Positions 44,975-53,522 of a stretch of DNA of 64,000 nucleotides are shown here, in pieces. Location: positions 27,735 through 91,734 of the forward strand of contig CAZUAI010000010.1 in assembly GCA_964617875.1 (NCBI GenBank), in the 5' to 3' direction. Positions within the stretch are counted from its first letter, which is position 1. The number at the start of each line of letters is the position of its first letter. The stretch comes from CAZMVY01 sp964617875. GTDB taxonomy: Bacteria > Planctomycetota > Phycisphaerae > UBA1845 > PWPN01. The translations under genes were made by a program, and so were the position numbers. The notes under the pieces are model-generated. The model saw nothing but the letters and a program-made list of their open reading frames with translations, made no database searches and was not told where the DNA came from.

Positions 44975-44983
44975 ATTGTAACA
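44975..44983 (-). promoter_or_regulatory. Extended -10 promoter close to the start codon
   Basis: On the minus strand TACAAT (44975-44980) is preceded by TGT, giving a TGnTACAAT extended -10. No good -35 is seen. Transcription would start within a few bases of the GTG at 44967, implying a leaderless or very short-leader mRNA. Confidence 0.4.
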
Positions 44984-45195
44984 CAGAAGGCGGGCCCTGG
45001 TTGCAGTCCGCCTCCGTCCGGTGGCGCGGCCTGCCGGCCTGGCCGGGCCGGTCCGTCCCGCCGCGCCGGAAATCGGCCGGGCCCCGGGCCGCCGGCCTTC
45101 CGGACGGTCGGCGAAAACGGGGGGCCCCGGGGCCGACGACGGCGTCCGCCGGCTCCGGGGCCCTCGAAGAGTCACTCGCCATCCGGGCGTCCGTG

Positions 45196-45804
45196 TCAGG
45201 TGGCGCGGGTCACGACGAACTCGCCGTACTCGTCGCCGCACTCGATGCCCTTCGTCTGCTTGCAGGTAAACGTGCGCATCCCCGTCTTGCCCGTCGGGTC
45301 GTACTTCCCGCCGTACGCGAGGTCCATGAACGCCGCGCACACGCCGCGCAGCATGTACGCGCTCGGCTTGGTCGAACTGCCGTACGAGACGACGTCCGAC
45401 TCGTAGTAGTCGTACGCGCGGACCACCATCTTCTCGTTCGGCACCAGTTCGACGACCTCGCTCTTGGCCCAGCCCCACGCCGTGAAGACGGCGAACGCCC
45501 CGTGGAGCACGTCCTCCGGGGCCTTCTGGATCATCGGCGCGACGACCGACTTCCACTCCTCGGATGTGATGATGCCGTATCCGGTGTGGTAGCCGCACTC
45601 GTGAGCCGCGTTGACCAGCAGGAACTCGGCGGCCTCGAGGGCGTCCGGCCCGACGCCGCGCGTCAGCCGTTCGGCGAAACGGTTCCAGAACTTCGCCGGG
45701 AGCTGGTTGACGAAGACGCCGAACCCGGGGATGAGCCCCTGCTCGTTGCCGACGACCTTGACCTGCGACAGGGAATTGATGATCCGTGATCGATCGATAG
45801 CCAT
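45196..45804 (-). CDS. V4R-like domain protein A
   Basis: A 202-residue cytoplasmic protein resembling V4R (4-vinyl reductase-type) small-molecule-binding domains. It shows AAEFLLVNAAHECGYHTGYG, a central helix around GAFAVFTAWGWAKSEVVEL and the closing CKQTKGIECGDEYGEFVV. Conserved cysteines at the end are a family mark and may bind a metal. AAAGGAGA precedes the ATG at 45804. It is the last gene of a five-gene operon whose first gene is a cysteine desulfurase, and it resembles its upstream neighbour. Confidence 0.6.
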   Translation of the reverse strand: MAIDRSRIINSLSQVKVVGNEQGLIPGFGVFVNQLPAKFWNRFAERLTRGVGPDALEAAEFLLVNAAHECGYHTGYGIITSEEWKSVVAPMIQKAPEDVLHGAFAVFTAWGWAKSEVVELVPNEKMVVRAYDYYESDVVSYGSSTKPSAYMLRGVCAAFMDLAYGGKYDPTGKTGMRTFTCKQTKGIECGDEYGEFVVTRAT

Positions 45805-45820
45805 AGCTGGCGTCTCCTTT

Positions 45821-46357
45821 CTAGTTGGCGACCACCTGGAATACGGACCGCTTGGCCCCCGATACGATGCACTGCGTCTCGGTCGCGGTGAAGGTCCGCG
45901 GCGGCTGGCCAAAGACCGCCGAGAACATGCCCGCGATGTACCCGCACGTGAAGAAGTTGACGGGCTCGTTGCGCTTGCCCCACTTCTTGATCCAGCCCTC
46001 GTCGATGTGCGAGTGCGTCAGCTCCACCTCGCCGCCGTCTGCGCCGGCGCAGAGAACCTTCATCTGCCCCATGCCGCACGCGGCGTAGTACTGCTCGGCA
46101 ATCGTGATCCGGTCGGAGATGTCCGTGATCTCGTGCTTCCTGTAGTAGGCGGACAGGACTTCCCCGAACGTGTCTTCGGCCGTCTCCGCGAGCAGCTTCT
46201 TGCCGTCCAGCATGCCGCAGTCTTCCGCCAACTGTGTGTACAGCGTGGCGTAGTGGTGGCAGTGCAGAACGGACGTCTCGCCGTTCAGGTAGTGCCGGCA
46301 TGTCTTCGCGTCGAACCGGTGGTCGAGCACAAGCTCCACAGCTTCCATAACTGGCAT
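45821..46357 (-). CDS. V4R-like domain protein B
   Basis: A 178-residue paralogue-like partner of the next gene. It opens LVLDHRFDAKTCRHYLNGETSVLHCHHYATLY, has the acidic helix AEDTFGEVLSAYYR, and ends TATETQCIVSGAKRSVFQVV, a V4R-type ending with one cysteine. The His/Cys-rich start (C-HH) suggests metal binding. AAAGGAGA precedes the ATG. It lies 16 bp from its neighbours on both sides, so it is firmly in the operon. Confidence 0.6.
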   Translation of the reverse strand: MPVMEAVELVLDHRFDAKTCRHYLNGETSVLHCHHYATLYTQLAEDCGMLDGKKLLAETAEDTFGEVLSAYYRKHEITDISDRITIAEQYYAACGMGQMKVLCAGADGGEVELTHSHIDEGWIKKWGKRNEPVNFFTCGYIAGMFSAVFGQPPRTFTATETQCIVSGAKRSVFQVVAN

Positions 46358-46371
46358 ATTCGGTCTCCTTT

Positions 46372-46560
46372 CTACGCCGGTGCGTCCTGACCGGTGATCT
46401 TCTTGATGGCGTCTTTGAATTTCGCAATGTTGTCCGGTGAGTCCGGCAACTCCGCCGCCTTCGTCGACGGCACGTTCGTCATCATCGCCAGACGCATCTG
46501 CGCGACGGCGCCGCCGTTGGCCTTGACGAACTCATAGTACTTCATCAACTGTTGGGCCAT
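46372..46560 (-). CDS. Small conserved-looking operon protein (62 aa)
   Basis: A 62-residue protein, MAQQLMKYYEFVKANGG at the start, with the central MMTNVPSTKAAELPDSPDN and a C-terminal helix. It has no cysteine and no membrane segment, and I do not recognise the family. GAAGGAGA precedes the ATG. It is 14 bp before V4R-like protein B and is probably a subunit or chaperone of that pair. Confidence 0.6.
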   Translation of the reverse strand: MAQQLMKYYEFVKANGGAVAQMRLAMMTNVPSTKAAELPDSPDNIAKFKDAIKKITGQDAPA

Positions 46561-46590
46561 AAGTCGGTCTCCTTCATCTCAGACACTCCT

Positions 46591-46905
46591 TCAACAGAAA
46601 CGGTCGTTCGTTGTCTCGTCGCTCGCCTCGTCGAACAGGGCCTCGAAGGCCCGCTGAATCACCTCCCTCTCGGGTGCCGCCAGGATCACCCGGCATTCGC
46701 AGTCGCCCTCGACCCCCTTGGCCTGCCAGCCGCCCCGGCCGCGCAGCCGGAAAAACGGGCGCGGAAAGTCGGGGAAGTAGTCCACGTCGCCCAGGCGACG
46801 CAGACCCAGGATCAACGCGCGCGTCCACGGCTCGTCGAACCGGTAGCCGTAGACCATGCTGCCGTCGAAGCAGTCCTCGATCTTGTGAACATCCACGATT
46901 CTCAC
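46591..46905 (-). CDS. Unrecognised 104-residue protein
   Basis: A 104-residue soluble protein that I do not recognise. It reads IVDVHKIEDCFDGSMVYGYRF at the start, has a middle DVDYFPDFPRPFFRLRG, and ends in an acidic helix. Cysteines are few (EDC, GDCEC). Its ATG overlaps the stop of the cysteine desulfurase gene by four bases, so it is translationally coupled to it. Confidence 0.6.
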   Translation of the reverse strand: MRIVDVHKIEDCFDGSMVYGYRFDEPWTRALILGLRRLGDVDYFPDFPRPFFRLRGRGGWQAKGVEGDCECRVILAAPEREVIQRAFEALFDEASDETTNDRFC

Positions 46906-48047
46906 GCGGCCAGCCTTCGGACGGCCGCCACGGCCGTCTCAATCTCTTCGTCCGTCGTGAAGCCCGATACACTGAACCGCACGGTCCCCTCCGGCGCGCT
47001 CCCGATGGCGTCGTGGATCAGCGGCGCGCAGTGCAGGCCCGTGCGGCAGATGACACCGAAGCTCTCCGCCAGGACGTAGCCCGTTTCCTCCACCTTCCAC
47101 CCGTCCACCCGGAACGAAACGATTCCCACCCGGGCCGCCGTGTCGTCGTCGTCGAAGATCCGCACGCCCGGAATCGCCCGCAACTCGCCGCGAAGACGAC
47201 GCGCGGCCCCGTCCGCCCGCCGGCGATGCTCCGCCCCCTCCGCCTCGTGCCACCGCAGCGCCGCCGCCAGGCCCGCCAGGCCCGGCACGTTCGGCGTGCC
47301 GGCCTCCAGCCGCGTCGGCATCTCCGGCGGCTGCAACTCCAGGTCGCTCCGCACGCCCGTCCCGCCGACCAGAACCGGCTGAAGCTCCACGTCGGGCGAT
47401 ACGTACAGTCCGCCCGTGCCGGCCGGGCCGTGCAGGCCCTTATGCCCGGTGAACGCGACCAGATCCGCGCCCAGCTCGCGCGGCCGCACCGGGACGTGTC
47501 CCAGCGACTGCGAGGCGTCGAGCAGCGTCACGGCGCCCGCGGCCTTCGCCCGCGAGAAAGCGGGTTGCACATCGTTCACGCGCCCCGTCACGTTCGAGGC
47601 GTGCGACATCGCCAGCAGCGCGGGCCGTCCGGCCAGTGCCCGATCCAGCGCGCGGCCGTCGATCTTCCCGTCCGAATCGAGCCCGATCACGGTCACCGTG
47701 ATTCCACGGCGTTTCTTCAGGTGGTTCAGCGGGCGCAGCACCGAGTTGTGTTCGGTGATCGTCGTCACCACGCCGGCCCCGGGCGGCAGCTCGAGTCCGA
47801 GGATCGCCAGATTGATCGCGTGCGTCGCGTGCATCGTCAGGACGATACGGCGAAAGTCATCGACCCCCAGCAACTCGCCGAGTCTCCGCCGGCACTCGGT
47901 CAGCGCGTCGGCCGACCGATCGACCGAGCGGCCCGGATGGAAGGGCGGCGTTTCGAGCGCTGCGCGGATCGCCTCCGTCACGCACGGAGGCTTCGGCCAC
48001 CCCGTCGCGGCGTTGTTCAGGTAGATCGCGCGGTCGCGGGTGCTCAT
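46902..48047 (-). CDS. Cysteine desulfurase family protein (class V aminotransferase)
   Basis: A 381-residue PLP enzyme of the SufS/IscS superfamily, which takes sulfur (or selenium) from cysteine. The N-terminal YLNNAATGWPKPP, HNSVLRPLNHL, DASQSLGHVPV, the PLP lysine in FTGHKGLHGP (near 200), and a C-terminal cysteine in CRTGLHCAPLIH are all present. It is not next to suf or isc genes, so it probably serves the operon it heads: a 104-residue protein, a 62-residue protein and two V4R-like proteins. Confidence 0.88.
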   Translation of the reverse strand: MSTRDRAIYLNNAATGWPKPPCVTEAIRAALETPPFHPGRSVDRSADALTECRRRLGELLGVDDFRRIVLTMHATHAINLAILGLELPPGAGVVTTITEHNSVLRPLNHLKKRRGITVTVIGLDSDGKIDGRALDRALAGRPALLAMSHASNVTGRVNDVQPAFSRAKAAGAVTLLDASQSLGHVPVRPRELGADLVAFTGHKGLHGPAGTGGLYVSPDVELQPVLVGGTGVRSDLELQPPEMPTRLEAGTPNVPGLAGLAAALRWHEAEGAEHRRRADGAARRLRGELRAIPGVRIFDDDDTAARVGIVSFRVDGWKVEETGYVLAESFGVICRTGLHCAPLIHDAIGSAPEGTVRFSVSGFTTDEEIETAVAAVRRLAA

Positions 48048-48364
48048 GTCTCTGGAGCAACCTCGTGCGCGGGCGGTTCGCGTCGTCGTCGGATGCGGTG
48101 CCGGCGGCCCGGCCCGTGCTTCTCACGCGCCGATCCGATGCGGCGATGTCCGGCCCGCTATGTGGACAGCGATACCCCGAACGCGTGCAAGCTTGCCCGG
48201 TGGGTCTATCGGTCAGGCATCATTCCGCCTTGAGGGGGCGCAAAGACGGCGGTCCGGGTCAGCGGCGGACGCGCAGCGCAAGCAAGCGGGCAGGCCCGCC
48301 CGTTCGGCGGACCTGCCCGCGGTCGTCTCGTTGCCTGCGGAACCGTCCGATAGTCCGCCGGCGT
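48048..48364. other. Intergenic region with porin-end hairpin
   Basis: A 317-bp spacer with no gene. It holds a strong hairpin at 48288-48322 (GCGGGCAGG facing CCTGCCCGC) just after the porin gene, which may act as its terminator although no T-run follows. Confidence 0.45.
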
Positions 48365-49687
48365 CTACAGGTTCATCTGCAGCCGGAGGCCCCAGACGAG
48401 CGAGACGTCGTTGTCATCGTTCCCGCCGGGCATCATGATAATCTGCAGGTCGGGCGTCAGGTGCAGCCATGGGAGGATCTCAAAATTGTAGTAGCACTCG
48501 ATGCCGCTCTCCTGCACGGCGACGGGCCGCAACCGGTCGCTCACGTCGCAGAGGTAATAGGCGACGCCGTACTGGTCCTTCGCCCGCGTCGGGATCAGGC
48601 CCTTGCCCCCGGCGCCGATCGAGTAGAAGCTCTCGATGGCGTTCACGTCGTCGCGGGCCCAGCCGAACCGGCCGAACAGGCCGAAGCCCTGCGTCGGGTC
48701 GTCGGCCTTCGTGTAGAGATACTGGTCGAAGTTGTAGAAGACCATGATGTTGTCGTCGGACGAGCTGAACGGCAGCAGCGGCGTCATCTTGTTGAAGAGC
48801 TTCGGCCCCACCAGCTTCAGCAGCGTCGGCCCCAGCTCCTTGAACGGCGAGATCGGCGTCAGGTACTGCATGTTCTCGCAGCTCCAGACGAAGCCGACGC
48901 GCTGGTGTCCGACCTGCCCGAACGGCTTGATCGTGAAGTCCCACTCGTGGATCACTGTGGTGTTCGTGTCGCCGTGGAACGCCGTGTCGAACCCTGTGTG
49001 GGTGGCGCTGCCGTCCGTATCAACAATGGCCGTGCGCAGTGACCACCAGTCTGTCGGGTTTACGATGAAGCCCGCGCCCATCGTCGTGTAGTGGATGAAG
49101 TTGCCGATGAGCGGGTTGTTGCGGAACGCGAGATTCATGAACTGCTCTTGTTCTTTGTTCGCGAACTCGTTCGTGTCGAACGCCCGCGTGCCGTCGAGCT
49201 TGCCGCCCAGGAAGATCAGCTTGCCGTCGAAGAGCACCTGCTGATAGAAGAACTCCGACAGCGTGATGATGCCGCCGTCGTCGGAGCCGGGGAAGTAGTT
49301 GTCCAGGTTGACCGGCATCATCGCGCCCACCTTGGGCTGAATGCCGTAGCCGCCCCACTTGGTATCCGCGAGGAATATGAACTGCCCGCCGGGCCACAGG
49401 CCCATCTTGCCCGTGTCCAGCGTCAGCTCCATCGTCGTCGAGCCCGTGTACCGGAACGCGTTGGTCGTGTCCGCGCCGCCGTGCGCGTTGTTCTGGATTG
49501 CCTGCGTGACATCGAGCTTGAACGCGATGCCCTTCTCCTCCAGGGCCGTCCGCGCGCCGCCCCAGTCGCCCGTCATCTTGTTCTGATGCCAGAAATCGCT
49601 CGGCTCCGGCGCCGCCGGCTGCGTCGTCTGTGCCAGGGCCGTCGATGCCAGCAGGGCAACCGTCAGGGAAGACAGAACAAGCCGCAT
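48365..49687 (-). CDS. OprB-family carbohydrate-selective porin
   Basis: A 440-residue outer-membrane beta-barrel. A signal peptide (LVLSSLTVALLASTALAQ) precedes the family opening FWHQNKMTGDWGGARTALEEKGI. Repeated amphipathic strands follow, such as FFYQQVLFDGKLIFLGGKLDGTRAF. The end (VSLVWGLRLQMNL) has alternating residues as expected for the last barrel strand. GGAG precedes the ATG at 49687. OprB porins take up glucose and other sugars, in keeping with a polysaccharide-degrading bacterium with an outer membrane. Confidence 0.85.
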   Translation of the reverse strand: MRLVLSSLTVALLASTALAQTTQPAAPEPSDFWHQNKMTGDWGGARTALEEKGIAFKLDVTQAIQNNAHGGADTTNAFRYTGSTTMELTLDTGKMGLWPGGQFIFLADTKWGGYGIQPKVGAMMPVNLDNYFPGSDDGGIITLSEFFYQQVLFDGKLIFLGGKLDGTRAFDTNEFANKEQEQFMNLAFRNNPLIGNFIHYTTMGAGFIVNPTDWWSLRTAIVDTDGSATHTGFDTAFHGDTNTTVIHEWDFTIKPFGQVGHQRVGFVWSCENMQYLTPISPFKELGPTLLKLVGPKLFNKMTPLLPFSSSDDNIMVFYNFDQYLYTKADDPTQGFGLFGRFGWARDDVNAIESFYSIGAGGKGLIPTRAKDQYGVAYYLCDVSDRLRPVAVQESGIECYYNFEILPWLHLTPDLQIIMMPGGNDDNDVSLVWGLRLQMNL

Positions 49688-49793
49688 GATCGGATCTCCA
49701 GAAAAGAAAACCCAGACTCCGCGCCCCCCGGCCCCGCGCCAGGACCAGGCTGGACGCAATCGCACCGGGCGCATCGCCGGATGCGCCACATGC

Positions 49794-49822
49794 CTCTTAT
49801 CGGACAATCGCCCGTTTGTCAA
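49794..49822 (-). promoter_or_regulatory. Probable porin promoter
   Basis: On the minus strand a perfect TTGACA (49817-49822) is 17 bases from TAAGAG (49794-49799), a weak -10. It lies about 107 bases before the porin ATG. Confidence 0.45.
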
Positions 49823-49839
49823 GAGCCAAACCCCATTCC

Positions 49840-49989
49840 GGTGCATGGCCGTATTGGCGAAGGGGGTCAGAAACCTTTGGCGGACAGGCAGAACGCCGTG
49901 TTCAAGGGGACTGGACGCCCTGACGCATTTAGCCCAGGACAGGAAAGGTTCCTGACCCCCTCCCTGCACGCAGGAAGGGCCATGCGCCC
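49840..49989 (+). mobile_element. MITE-like palindromic element, copy 2
   Basis: A 150-bp element in the same orientation as the copy at 38681-38831 and the same at most positions. The ends are GGTGCATGGCCGT and GGGCCATGCGCCC, less perfect than in copy 1, and the inner pair GGGGTCAGAAACC / GGTTTCC-type to GGTTCCTGACCCC is kept. No gene is present. Confidence 0.75.
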
Positions 49990-50203
49990 GTCCAGTTCCG
50001 GCCACGGGTTACACCCACAGCCGCGGCCTGCAACTCTTGGCCCCCTCCGCTTGTCATGGACTTGCAAGGCCAGAAGGTGATAACCTATTACGAAATATGA
50101 AATTGCGCGCTCTTTGCGCCTGCGACACTGAATTCCGGCCGTCCGGCTGCGGCAGGCCCCCTTCCGCGGGGTATCAGGTGTAATACGGAAAGGTGGAACA
50201 GAC

Positions 50204-51307
50204 GTGGCCCCAGGCAATCCAGATGGAACCGTGTCCGGCGGACCCCAGGGCGGCATCGGCCGCTTGCTGCATACCGCCATCGCTACCGAGGCCTCGGACC
50301 TGCACCTTGTCACGGCCTACCCGCCGATGCTCCGCGTGAACGGCCTCCTGCGGCCGCTCGATCAGCCGCCAATGACGAGCGACGCGATCGCCGATATGGC
50401 GCGGCAGGTTTGCCCGCCGCCCGCCTGGCAGCGGTTTGAGCGGGACAAGAACTGCGACTTTTCCTTCGGCCTCGACTGCCGCGGCAGGTCCGAGCGGTTC
50501 CGCGTGAATCTCTTCCAGCACCAGGGGCAGATGGGCGTCTGCTTCCGGCACATTCCCAGCGAGATCCCCTCGCTCGAGTGGGCCGGCTTCCCGGTCGACG
50601 TCGCCGAGCGGATCCTGAATCTCCGCAACGGCCTCGTGCTCTTCACCGGCATTACGGGCTCCGGCAAGACGACGTCGATGGCCATCCTCGTCCGGCTGCT
50701 CAGCGAGCGGGTCACGCGGCGCATCATCACGATCGAGGAGCCGATCGAGTATGTCTTCCCGCGGGCGGGCGGTTCGGTGATCACGCAGCGCGAGGTCGGC
50801 GTCGATGTCGCCAGCTTCTTCGACGGGCTCAAGTACGGCCTCCGGCAGGATCCCGACGTGATCCTCGTCGGCGAGATCCGCGATCGCGACACGGCCCAGA
50901 TCGCCCTCAGCGCGGCCGAGACGGGGCACCTCATCTTCGCCACCGTTCACACGCTCGACACCAAGGGCGCCATCAGCCGCATCGCCGATCTCTTCCCCTC
51001 CGACGGGCAGGACGCCGTGCGGTCCCAGCTCTCGCTGAGCCTGCGTTGCGTCATCAGCCAGCACCTGCTGCCGAACGCACAGGAAAACGAACGGCGGGTG
51101 CTCGCCATGGAGGTCCTCGTCAACAACTACCCCATCGCCAGCGCGATCCGCAGCGGAAAGATCGAGGCGATCGCCTCGGCCCTGCAGACCGGCCGGCGCG
51201 ACGGCATGATGACGCTCGACGACAGCCTGCGCCGGCTCCTGCACGCCGGGCGGATCACGCGCGAGACAGCCCGCCGATACGCCTCGGACCCCGACTCGAT
51301 GGCCTGA
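50204..51307 (+). CDS. pilT: Type IV pilus retraction ATPase PilT-like
   Basis: A 367-residue secretion ATPase of the PilT/PilU group that powers pilus retraction. It shows SDLHLVTAYPPMLRVNG, Walker A GITGSGKTTS near 149-158, the Asp box IITIEEPIEYVF, Walker B DPDVILVGEIRD near 216-227, and the His box ATVHTLDT. The AIRSGKIEAIASALQTG region is the PilT-type C-terminus. The start is GTG 50204 with AAAGGTGG upstream. No other pilus gene is adjacent, although a pseudopilin lies at 24.7 kb. Confidence 0.9.
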   Translation: MAPGNPDGTVSGGPQGGIGRLLHTAIATEASDLHLVTAYPPMLRVNGLLRPLDQPPMTSDAIADMARQVCPPPAWQRFERDKNCDFSFGLDCRGRSERFRVNLFQHQGQMGVCFRHIPSEIPSLEWAGFPVDVAERILNLRNGLVLFTGITGSGKTTSMAILVRLLSERVTRRIITIEEPIEYVFPRAGGSVITQREVGVDVASFFDGLKYGLRQDPDVILVGEIRDRDTAQIALSAAETGHLIFATVHTLDTKGAISRIADLFPSDGQDAVRSQLSLSLRCVISQHLLPNAQENERRVLAMEVLVNNYPIASAIRSGKIEAIASALQTGRRDGMMTLDDSLRRLLHAGRITRETARRYASDPDSMA

Positions 51308-51385
51308 TCGTCGGCGGGGGATTGACATTGCCGGTCCGGGCGCGTACTTCATTGCGTCTTGAAACTCGGCCTTCGGGGGTTTTCC

Positions 51386-52474
51386 ATGAGCGGGTTGAAC
51401 GTTCGTAAAGACGCGTGTGAGCTGGACTTCCTGGCGCTCGGGGCCGTCGTCCACCGGCTGGACCCCGGCGTGATCCCCTTCCGCAAGGCGCGGTCGGCGG
51501 ACATCCACGTCTCGGGCGGCGAGTACAACGTCGCGGCGAGCCTGTCCGACTGCTTCGGCCTCCGCACGGGCATCGCCACCGCGATGGTCCGGTACGGCAT
51601 CGGCGAGCTGGTCCAGGGCCGCGTCCGCGAGACCGGCGTGACGCCGTTCTACAAGTGGTTCGAGCACGACGGCGTCCGCGGGCCCAACATCGCGACCGTC
51701 TACAGCGACCGCGGCTGCGGCGTCCGGCCGCCCGTGGTCTTCTACAACCGGTCGAACGAGGCCGGGGCCATGCTCAAGCCCGGCGACTTCGACTGGGCCG
51801 CCATCTTCGGCCGCGGCGTCCGCTGGTTCCACTCGGGCGGCATCTTCGCCGCCCTGTCCGAAACGACCTCGGAGCTGATTCTCGAAGCCATGCAGGCGGC
51901 GAAGAAGGCGGGCGCCGTCAACTCCTTCGACCTGAACTACCGGGCCAAACTCTGGGCCCCGATCGGCGGCCTTGAAAAGGCCCAGAAGACCCTCCGGCGG
52001 ATCGTCGGCAACGTCGATGCCCTCATCGGCAACGAGGAGGATCTCCAGAAGGGCCTCGGGATTCCCGGCCCCGAGGTCGCGGCGGCCGCGAAGTCCAAGC
52101 TCGACGCCGAGGCGTTCTTCCAGATGATCGAACGCGTCGTCCAGCAGTTCCCGAACATCAAGATGGTGGCGACCACGCTCCGCGAGGTTCACTCGACCAA
52201 CCGGCACGACTGGAAGGCGGTGCTCTGGCTCGACGGCAGGCGGTTCATCAGCCCGACGTGCCAGCTCGACGTACTCGACCGCATCGGCGGCGGCGATGGC
52301 TTCGCCGCCGGCCTGATCTACGGTCTGCTGACCGGCCGCGAACCGGAAGAGGCGCTCAAACTCGGCTGGGCGCACGGGGCGCTGCTGACCACGTTCCCCG
52401 GCGACGTGACCATGGCCCGCGCCGACGAGGTCGAGGCCTTCGCCGCGGGCGGCTCGGCGCGCGTGCAGCGGTAA
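51386..52474 (+). CDS. PfkB-family sugar kinase, KdgK-like
   Basis: A 362-residue kinase of the ribokinase/PfkB family. The N-terminal SGGEYNVAASLSDCFG, SFDLNYRAKLW and the catalytic signature DVLDRIGGGDGFAAGLIYGLL (Asp as base, GGGD anion hole) are present. The layout is like 2-dehydro-3-deoxygluconate kinase, but other substrates are possible. The ATG at 51386 is better than an upstream TTG at 51359. It heads a row of sugar-acid genes: SMP-30 lactonase, YhcH, AGE epimerase and a UroD-like enzyme. Confidence 0.85.
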   Translation: MSGLNVRKDACELDFLALGAVVHRLDPGVIPFRKARSADIHVSGGEYNVAASLSDCFGLRTGIATAMVRYGIGELVQGRVRETGVTPFYKWFEHDGVRGPNIATVYSDRGCGVRPPVVFYNRSNEAGAMLKPGDFDWAAIFGRGVRWFHSGGIFAALSETTSELILEAMQAAKKAGAVNSFDLNYRAKLWAPIGGLEKAQKTLRRIVGNVDALIGNEEDLQKGLGIPGPEVAAAAKSKLDAEAFFQMIERVVQQFPNIKMVATTLREVHSTNRHDWKAVLWLDGRRFISPTCQLDVLDRIGGGDGFAAGLIYGLLTGREPEEALKLGWAHGALLTTFPGDVTMARADEVEAFAAGGSARVQR

Positions 52475-52574
52475 CGGCGGCCCGCCGCGGGGCGCCCGGT
52501 TGACGGCCTTCTCCCGCGAGGGGACCATGGCCGGCTGCCTCGCGCCCCGGCGACAGGGGGTGGTGTTTGAGGCC

Positions 52575-53471
52575 ATGGGTGTTCCGATGAGCGCTGTCTT
52601 TGCGTGGTTCGTCGTCGCCTCCGGTTTCCGGTTCCCCGAGGGGCCCGTCTGGGGGCCGGACGGCAAGCTCTACCTCAGTTCCTGCCAGACGCCCGCCGTC
52701 TGCCGCGTCGACGCGAAGGACAAGTGGGTCCCGTGGCACAACGTCGGCTGCAACGGCCTCGCGTTCGACGCCGACGGCGACCTGATCGTCTGCAACCCCG
52801 ACGCTGCCGCCAGGCCGCGGCGCCCGCGACTCCTCCGGATCGACAGGAACGGCAAGGAGCACGTCCTCGCCGACCGGTTCGACGGCCAGCCGCTCAACGG
52901 TCCCAACGACCTGACGATTGCCGCCGACGGCACCATCTACTTCACCGACCCCTGCGACGACGCCGCGCACTACGAGAAGGGCGCCGTCTACCGTTTGGCG
53001 AAGAACGGCAGGCTCGACCGCGTCGCCCTCGGCCTGCACTACCCCAACGGCATCGAGTTGCGGCCCGACGGCACGGCGCTTCTGGTCGCCTCGACGGTTC
53101 ACAAGGCCATCCTTCAGATCGAACTCGGCCGCCCCGGCCGGCCGGCCGAGCCGAAGCTCTGGTGCGATCTCAAGCCGCTCGGCGAGCAGGTCGGCCCCGA
53201 CGGCATGTGCTACGATGAGAACGGAAACCTGTACGTCGCCGTCTTCGGCGCGTCCGCGGTCGTGAAGATCGACCCCGCCGGCAGGATCGCCGAACGCCTC
53301 AAGACGCCCGGCCGGAACCCGACGAACTGCTGCTTCGGCGGCAGGGACTTCAAGACCCTTTATGCGACGGAGACAGAGCGGAATGAGTTGCTGGCGGCGG
53401 AGATGCCCGTGGCGGGCCTCCGCCCGGCGTGGGAGCGGATGCCCACGACGCGGCCGGCGCGGAAACCCTGA
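52575..53471 (+). CDS. SMP-30/gluconolactonase-like protein
   Basis: A roughly 298-residue six-bladed propeller of the SMP-30/gluconolactonase/LRE type, which hydrolyses sugar lactones. It shows GFRFPEGPVWGPDGKLYLS with the conserved metal Glu, the core NGPNDLTIAADGTIYFTD, and LHYPNGIELRPDGTALLVA. No export signal is convincing. The start is uncertain: ATG 52575 and ATG 52587 are both acceptable, with GTG codons just upstream. It follows the KdgK-like kinase gene by about 100 bp and fits sugar-acid catabolism. Confidence 0.78.
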   Translation: MGVPMSAVFAWFVVASGFRFPEGPVWGPDGKLYLSSCQTPAVCRVDAKDKWVPWHNVGCNGLAFDADGDLIVCNPDAAARPRRPRLLRIDRNGKEHVLADRFDGQPLNGPNDLTIAADGTIYFTDPCDDAAHYEKGAVYRLAKNGRLDRVALGLHYPNGIELRPDGTALLVASTVHKAILQIELGRPGRPAEPKLWCDLKPLGEQVGPDGMCYDENGNLYVAVFGASAVVKIDPAGRIAERLKTPGRNPTNCCFGGRDFKTLYATETERNELLAAEMPVAGLRPAWERMPTTRPARKP

Positions 53472-53522
53472 CGGCGAGCGGGCCGCCTGTGTGCCCGCCC
53501 GACGCACAACACGGGAAGACAC

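Larger units (their letters stand above)
49688..50203. other. Divergent intergenic region with MITE copy and promoters
   Basis: A 516-bp region between the porin and pilT genes. It holds the porin promoter (49794-49822), MITE-like copy 2 (49840-49989), and an AT-richer stretch near 50060-50105 that may contain the pilT promoter, but I cannot assign boxes with confidence. Confidence 0.5.

Noticed and set aside
46902..48047. IscS or SufS of a housekeeping Fe-S system
   Set aside because: No isc or suf genes adjoin it, and the operon partners are V4R-like and unknown proteins, so a dedicated role is more likely.
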